From Adhaeribacter aquaticus DSM 16391 (GTDB lineage: Bacteria; Bacteroidota; Bacteroidia; Cytophagales; Hymenobacteraceae), in NCBI RefSeq assembly GCF_000473365.1, contig NZ_KI421517.1, positions 3,428,634 to 3,492,633 on the forward strand: a stretch of 64,000 bases of DNA. The letters run 5' to 3'. Positions 60,492 to 64,000 of this stretch are shown here, in pieces (the first letter of the stretch is position 1; every line of letters starts with the position of its first letter). A program made the translations under genes and the position numbers. The notes beneath the pieces are model-generated. The model saw only the letters and a list, made by a program, of their open reading frames with translations. It did no database searches and was not told the DNA's origin.

Positions 60492-62018
60492 GTGAACATT
60501 CCGGCACAATCGTTAATCAATTCTTTAACCGACATTCAATCCGGCTTTGCCTATTTATGGCCGGAAATTATCCTGACTTTCTTTTTCCTGTTACTGGTAG
60601 GGCTTGATTTGTTTAAAGCTACAGCGGTAAAAATAATGCTCCCATTTGTTGCGCTTGCAGGCATTGTTGCCAGTATAATGGTGCAGGTAAATGATTTAAA
60701 TAATATTGCCTCTATTTCTATAAAACATTTTTTTGTAGGGTTACTTATTTCGGATGGGCTGGCTATATATGCTGGCCTTTTGTTTTCTGTGGCGGGTATT
60801 TTTACTATTGTCCTGTCCCTGTTAAACCAAAATTTAAAAGTTAAGTTTTCCGGAAGAGGCGAATACTATGCTTACCTGCTGGTATTATTAACTGGCTTAA
60901 ACCTGATGGCTAAGTCGGTAAACCTGCTGATGCTGTTTGTAGCCATAGAATTAGTCTCTATTGCCTCCTATTTACTTACAGCCGTTATTAAAAAGCAACG
61001 GAATGCAATGGAGTCTGGGTTAAAATATATTCTTTATGGTACTTTAGCTTCCGGTGTCATGTTATACGGCATGTCTTTCCTGTACGGTTTTGGCGGATCT
61101 CTAAATTTTACCGATACCTTGTTTTGGCAGAACTTAAGCCGTTTAAGCAGCCCAATATTTATTGCAGTCTTTCTTTTAACATTTGCCGGTTTTTTGTTCA
61201 AAGTAGCTGCGGCACCATTTCATTTCTGGACGCCAGATGTATATGAAGGCGCGCCGGTTCCGGTGGTAGCTTTTTTCTCAACCGCCCCAAAAATTGCCGG
61301 TTTTGTGGTTATTATCCGGTTTTTAATCCAAATACGTAATCATCTAGCCACTATTCTGCAAGACGATTTAATCCTTCTGATCGGTGGAGCTGCTTTAATT
61401 ACGCTCGTGATAGGAAACTTTACGGCGCTTTGGCAACGAAAAGCCCGCCGTTTATTGGCTTATTCTTCGGTGGCCCATGCCGGTTTTGTTTTGGCTGCAT
61501 TAGCCGCATTAGCTGATAATTCAATTAGTGCTATCTTATTCTACCTTACTGTTTTGCTCTTTATGAATTTCGGAATCTTTTTGATTGTTCAGATTTTTGA
61601 AGATAAACTGGAAGTAGCCGATTTAAATGGTTTAAGTGGGTTAGGTAAAACTTATCCTTTTCTAGGAATTTTAGCTATTATATTTTTAATATCTCTTACG
61701 GGTTTGCCTCCAACAGCCGGTTTTACAGGTAAGCTTTTATTATTTACTAACATTTGGCAGAACTATGCGGCCACTGGTAACAGCTTCTTATTAGTGCTAT
61801 TGCTAAGTGGTTTATTATTAACAGGTGTTGCCTTCTTCTATTATATCCGAATTCCTTATTTCCTTTTCTTTAAAAGGAATTTAAGTGAAGGAAAAAAGGT
61901 TATGCTCCTGAAGGAAAATATTATATTGGCCTTACTGGCTTTCCCCGTTCTGTTTATATTTTTTCAGCCTTCCTGGCTAACTAATGTAATTGAGCAGGTT
62001 GTTCTTTATTCAAAATAA
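60492..62018 (+). CDS. nuoN: NADH-quinone oxidoreductase subunit N (antiporter-like)
   Basis: Fourteen membrane helices, with ELVSIASYLLTAVIKKQRNAMESGLKYILYGTLASGVMLYG, FLFKVAAAPFHFWTPDVYEGAPVPVVAFFSTAPKIAG and LAYSSVAHAGFVLAALAA. A GTG start at 60492 is used, as no ATG lies before the first helix. It completes the membrane arm. It is 2 bases before the purF-like gene. Confidence 0.94.
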   Translation: MNIPAQSLINSLTDIQSGFAYLWPEIILTFFFLLLVGLDLFKATAVKIMLPFVALAGIVASIMVQVNDLNNIASISIKHFFVGLLISDGLAIYAGLLFSVAGIFTIVLSLLNQNLKVKFSGRGEYYAYLLVLLTGLNLMAKSVNLLMLFVAIELVSIASYLLTAVIKKQRNAMESGLKYILYGTLASGVMLYGMSFLYGFGGSLNFTDTLFWQNLSRLSSPIFIAVFLLTFAGFLFKVAAAPFHFWTPDVYEGAPVPVVAFFSTAPKIAGFVVIIRFLIQIRNHLATILQDDLILLIGGAALITLVIGNFTALWQRKARRLLAYSSVAHAGFVLAALAALADNSISAILFYLTVLLFMNFGIFLIVQIFEDKLEVADLNGLSGLGKTYPFLGILAIIFLISLTGLPPTAGFTGKLLLFTNIWQNYAATGNSFLLVLLLSGLLLTGVAFFYYIRIPYFLFFKRNLSEGKKVMLLKENIILALLAFPVLFIFFQPSWLTNVIEQVVLYSK

Positions 62019-62020
62019 TT

Positions 62021-63916
62021 ATGAGTGATGCAATAAAACATGAATGTGGTATAGCTCTCATCCGGCTGCGTAAACCCATTCAATATTATGTTGAGAAATA
62101 CGGTACTGCCATGTACGGCATTAACAAGTTGTACTTGTTAATGGAAAAACAACACAACCGAGGTCAGGACGGGGCAGGGGTAGCCAGTATTAAAATTGAT
62201 GCCGCTCCCGGTTCAGAATATATTTCACGCTATCGTTCAGTTAAAAACCGCGCCATTAATGACATCTTCGGGAAGATTAGTGATACTTTAGCCAAGCTTA
62301 AGAAAAGATTTCCGGAGAAGGCACAAGACCCGGAGTGGTTAAAGAAAAACATGCCTTTTCTGGGTGATGTTTACCTGGGGCACTTACGTTATGGAACTCA
62401 CGGTCTTAACAGTATTGATAACTGCCACCCAATGGTTCGGGAAAATAACTGGCGCAGCCGTAGTTTAGCAGTTGCCGGTAATTTTAATATGACCAATGCT
62501 GATGAATTATTTAACGCCCTGTTAGAGATTGGTCAGCATCCTCGCCATACCAGCGATACCGTAACGGTTTTGGAAAAAATGGGCCATTTCTTAGACGAAG
62601 AGAATCAAGAGCTCTTCGAAAACTACAAAAAATCCTATTACACCAATACTCAAATCACGCAATTAATAGAAGAAAACCTGAACCTGCAGCGTGTTTTGCG
62701 CCGGGCTTGTAAGGATTTTGATGGCGGTTATGCCATGGCTGGTTTAACTGGTTACGGCGCTTCATTTGTAGTACGTGATCCACACGGCATTCGTCCGGCT
62801 TATTATTATATAGATGAGGAGGTAGTAGTAGTAGCTTCTGAAAAACCTGCTATTAAAACAGCTTTTGGCATTGAGTATTCTGAAATAAAAGAAATTACGC
62901 CTGGCCATGCTTTAATAGTCAATAAAAATGGAGGAACCCGGGAATTAGAAATTCTTCCGGAGGAAAATAAAACCTCCTGCAGTTTCGAGCGCATTTATTT
63001 TTCCAGGGGCAATGACCCGGAGATTTATAATGAGCGCAAAAATATGGGCAAGCTGCTTTGCGAGCAGGTACTGAAGGCTGTAGATTACGATTTAAAAAAT
63101 ACGGTCTTTTCTTATATTCCAAATACAGCTGAAACTGCCTGGATAGGCATGATGAAAGGCATTGAAGATCATTTACGGGATTACCGCAGAAAAGCCATTC
63201 AAAAAGGAATAGAGTCTGAAGAAGAGCTGGAACGGATTTTAGCATTAAAGCCAAGGGCTGAAAAGCTGGTTATTAAAGATGCCAAGATGCGGACCTTTAT
63301 TACCGATAACGACAACCGGGATGATCTGGTAGCCCACGTATATGATACTACCTATGAGGTAATCAATAAAGGAGTTGATACCATTGTGATGATAGATGAT
63401 TCTATTGTACGGGGTACTACCTTAGAGAAAAGTATTATTAAAATGCTGGATCGTTTAGGTCCTAAGAAAATAATTATTGTTTCTTCTGCGCCACAAATCC
63501 GGTACCCGGATTGCTATGGCATTGATATGTCCCGATTGAAAGAGTTTGTTGCTTTCCGGGCCATGCTGGAGCTGTTAGAAGATCGTCATTTAGATCATAA
63601 ACTGGATGAGGTGTATGATAAGTGCCGGGCTGCAGATGGCCGAGCCGAGTTTAAACGTAGAAACTTTGTGCAAGAGCTTTTCGATTTATTTACGGATGAA
63701 GAAATTTCTGCTAAGGTTTCAGAAATTGTAAGAGCCCCTGAAGTAAATGCGGAAGTTGAGGTAATTTATCAGACTATAGAAAATTTACATAAAGCTTGCC
63801 CTAATCATACCGGCGATTGGTATTTTACAGGTAACTACCCAACACCTGGGGGTAATAAAGTTGTAAATCGGGCTTTTATGAATTTTATGGAGAAAAAAGA
63901 AGTAAGAGCTTATTAA
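62021..63916 (+). CDS. purF: Amidophosphoribosyltransferase, long form
   Basis: Makes 5-phosphoribosylamine from PRPP and glutamine, the first step of purine synthesis. The N-terminal Cys nucleophile is Cys9 in HECGIALIRL, after a short propeptide, then the class II glutaminase domain. The PRPP motif is VDTIVMIDDSIVRGTTLEKS, followed by SSAPQIRYPDCYGIDM. At 631 residues it is about 150 longer than E. coli PurF (505), with extra segments around 70-105 and 395-425. Bacteroidota often have such a long form besides a normal PurF, so this may be a paralogue. It is 2 bases after nuoN. Confidence 0.85.
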   Translation: MSDAIKHECGIALIRLRKPIQYYVEKYGTAMYGINKLYLLMEKQHNRGQDGAGVASIKIDAAPGSEYISRYRSVKNRAINDIFGKISDTLAKLKKRFPEKAQDPEWLKKNMPFLGDVYLGHLRYGTHGLNSIDNCHPMVRENNWRSRSLAVAGNFNMTNADELFNALLEIGQHPRHTSDTVTVLEKMGHFLDEENQELFENYKKSYYTNTQITQLIEENLNLQRVLRRACKDFDGGYAMAGLTGYGASFVVRDPHGIRPAYYYIDEEVVVVASEKPAIKTAFGIEYSEIKEITPGHALIVNKNGGTRELEILPEENKTSCSFERIYFSRGNDPEIYNERKNMGKLLCEQVLKAVDYDLKNTVFSYIPNTAETAWIGMMKGIEDHLRDYRRKAIQKGIESEEELERILALKPRAEKLVIKDAKMRTFITDNDNRDDLVAHVYDTTYEVINKGVDTIVMIDDSIVRGTTLEKSIIKMLDRLGPKKIIIVSSAPQIRYPDCYGIDMSRLKEFVAFRAMLELLEDRHLDHKLDEVYDKCRAADGRAEFKRRNFVQELFDLFTDEEISAKVSEIVRAPEVNAEVEVIYQTIENLHKACPNHTGDWYFTGNYPTPGGNKVVNRAFMNFMEKKEVRAY

Positions 63917-63933
63917 TCAATAAAAACAAAAGT

Positions 63934-63970
63934 AAAGCCCTGGTTACTTCTGGTAGCCAGGGCTTTTTAT
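63934..63970 (+). terminator. Terminator of the nuo/purF operon
   Basis: A stem of 14 bp with one G-T pair (AAAGCCCTGGTTAC / GTAGCCAGGGCTTT) and a short loop, followed by Ts, 18 bases after the stop. Confidence 0.9.
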
Positions 63971-64000
63971 TAAATAAATTTTTCATTTTACTTATGTTAG

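Noticed and set aside
1-64000. CRISPR array, IS element, prophage or tRNA
   Set aside because: I looked for regularly spaced repeats, transposase or integrase motifs and cloverleaf sequences by eye and found none. A dedicated search could still find a tRNA.

Overview
The window looks like chromosomal DNA of a member of the Bacteroidota, probably order Cytophagales, family Hymenobacteraceae (Adhaeribacter/Rufibacter-like). This rests on low GC, few Shine-Dalgarno sites, several exact TAnnTTTG -7 promoter elements, and typical families: DUF2911, DUF4097, SPW-repeat, a TonB receptor with a CarboxypepD_reg-like domain, and a large N-terminally fused PIG-L deacetylase. The genus is an inference. 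I found no rRNA, tRNA, IS element, integrase, phage gene or CRISPR array.

Layout. 1-3.1 kb: small unrecognised proteins separated by AT-rich spacers. 3.7-7.7 kb: a tight five-gene stressosome-type operon (RsbR, RsbS, RsbT, an RsbX-like phosphatase fused to a GHKL ATPase domain, and a histidine kinase with a second RsbT-like ATPase domain at its N terminus). 7.8-11.6 kb continues the signalling theme: a single-domain response regulator, an M48 protease, two STAS proteins and a NarL/LuxR response regulator. No sigma-B, RsbV or RsbW is seen, so the output is probably phosphorelay or another STAS partner switch. 12.0-17.6 kb: a complete RND efflux operon (adaptor, pump, TolC-like). 17.7-27.0 kb: housekeeping and envelope genes (alkyltransferase-like protein, M13 peptidase lipoprotein, FG-GAP/PQQ-like propeller, cyclophilin lipoprotein, DUF2339, DUF2062, GNAT, MOSC, CDGSH). 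27.4-31.0 kb: DUF3140, then an ECF sigma / membrane HEAT-repeat / two DUF4097 operon. 31.2-36.1 kb: OmpR-type two-component pair and a TonB-dependent receptor. 36.4-41.9 kb: PIG-L deacetylase, a 44-residue membrane protein, a sodium:solute symporter and a GT87-like membrane protein. 42.0-47.6 kb, minus strand: DUF2911, small barrel-like protein, ABC exporter, second symporter, SPW protein. 47.9-53.8 kb: glutamate racemase, a YgiB/YgiC-like pair, and a fused FAD/Fe-S dehydrogenase. 53.9-63.9 kb: nuoH-I-J-K-L-M-N (the membrane arm of complex I plus NuoI, without nuoA-G), followed by a long amidophosphoribosyltransferase.

The most unusual region is the signalling island at 3.7-11.6 kb, where three consecutive genes each begin with or consist of an RsbT/RsbW-like ATPase domain, and where STAS proteins and receiver domains lie side by side. 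Other points of interest are the tiny membrane protein translationally coupled to a symporter, the collagen-like Gly/Pro linker in the RND adaptor, the HEAT-repeat candidate anti-sigma protein, and three identical TAACTTTG -7 motifs around the nuo region. Starts were moved to ATG codons where the longest reading frame began at an unlikely TTG or GTG. Family assignments come from reading motifs, not from database searches.
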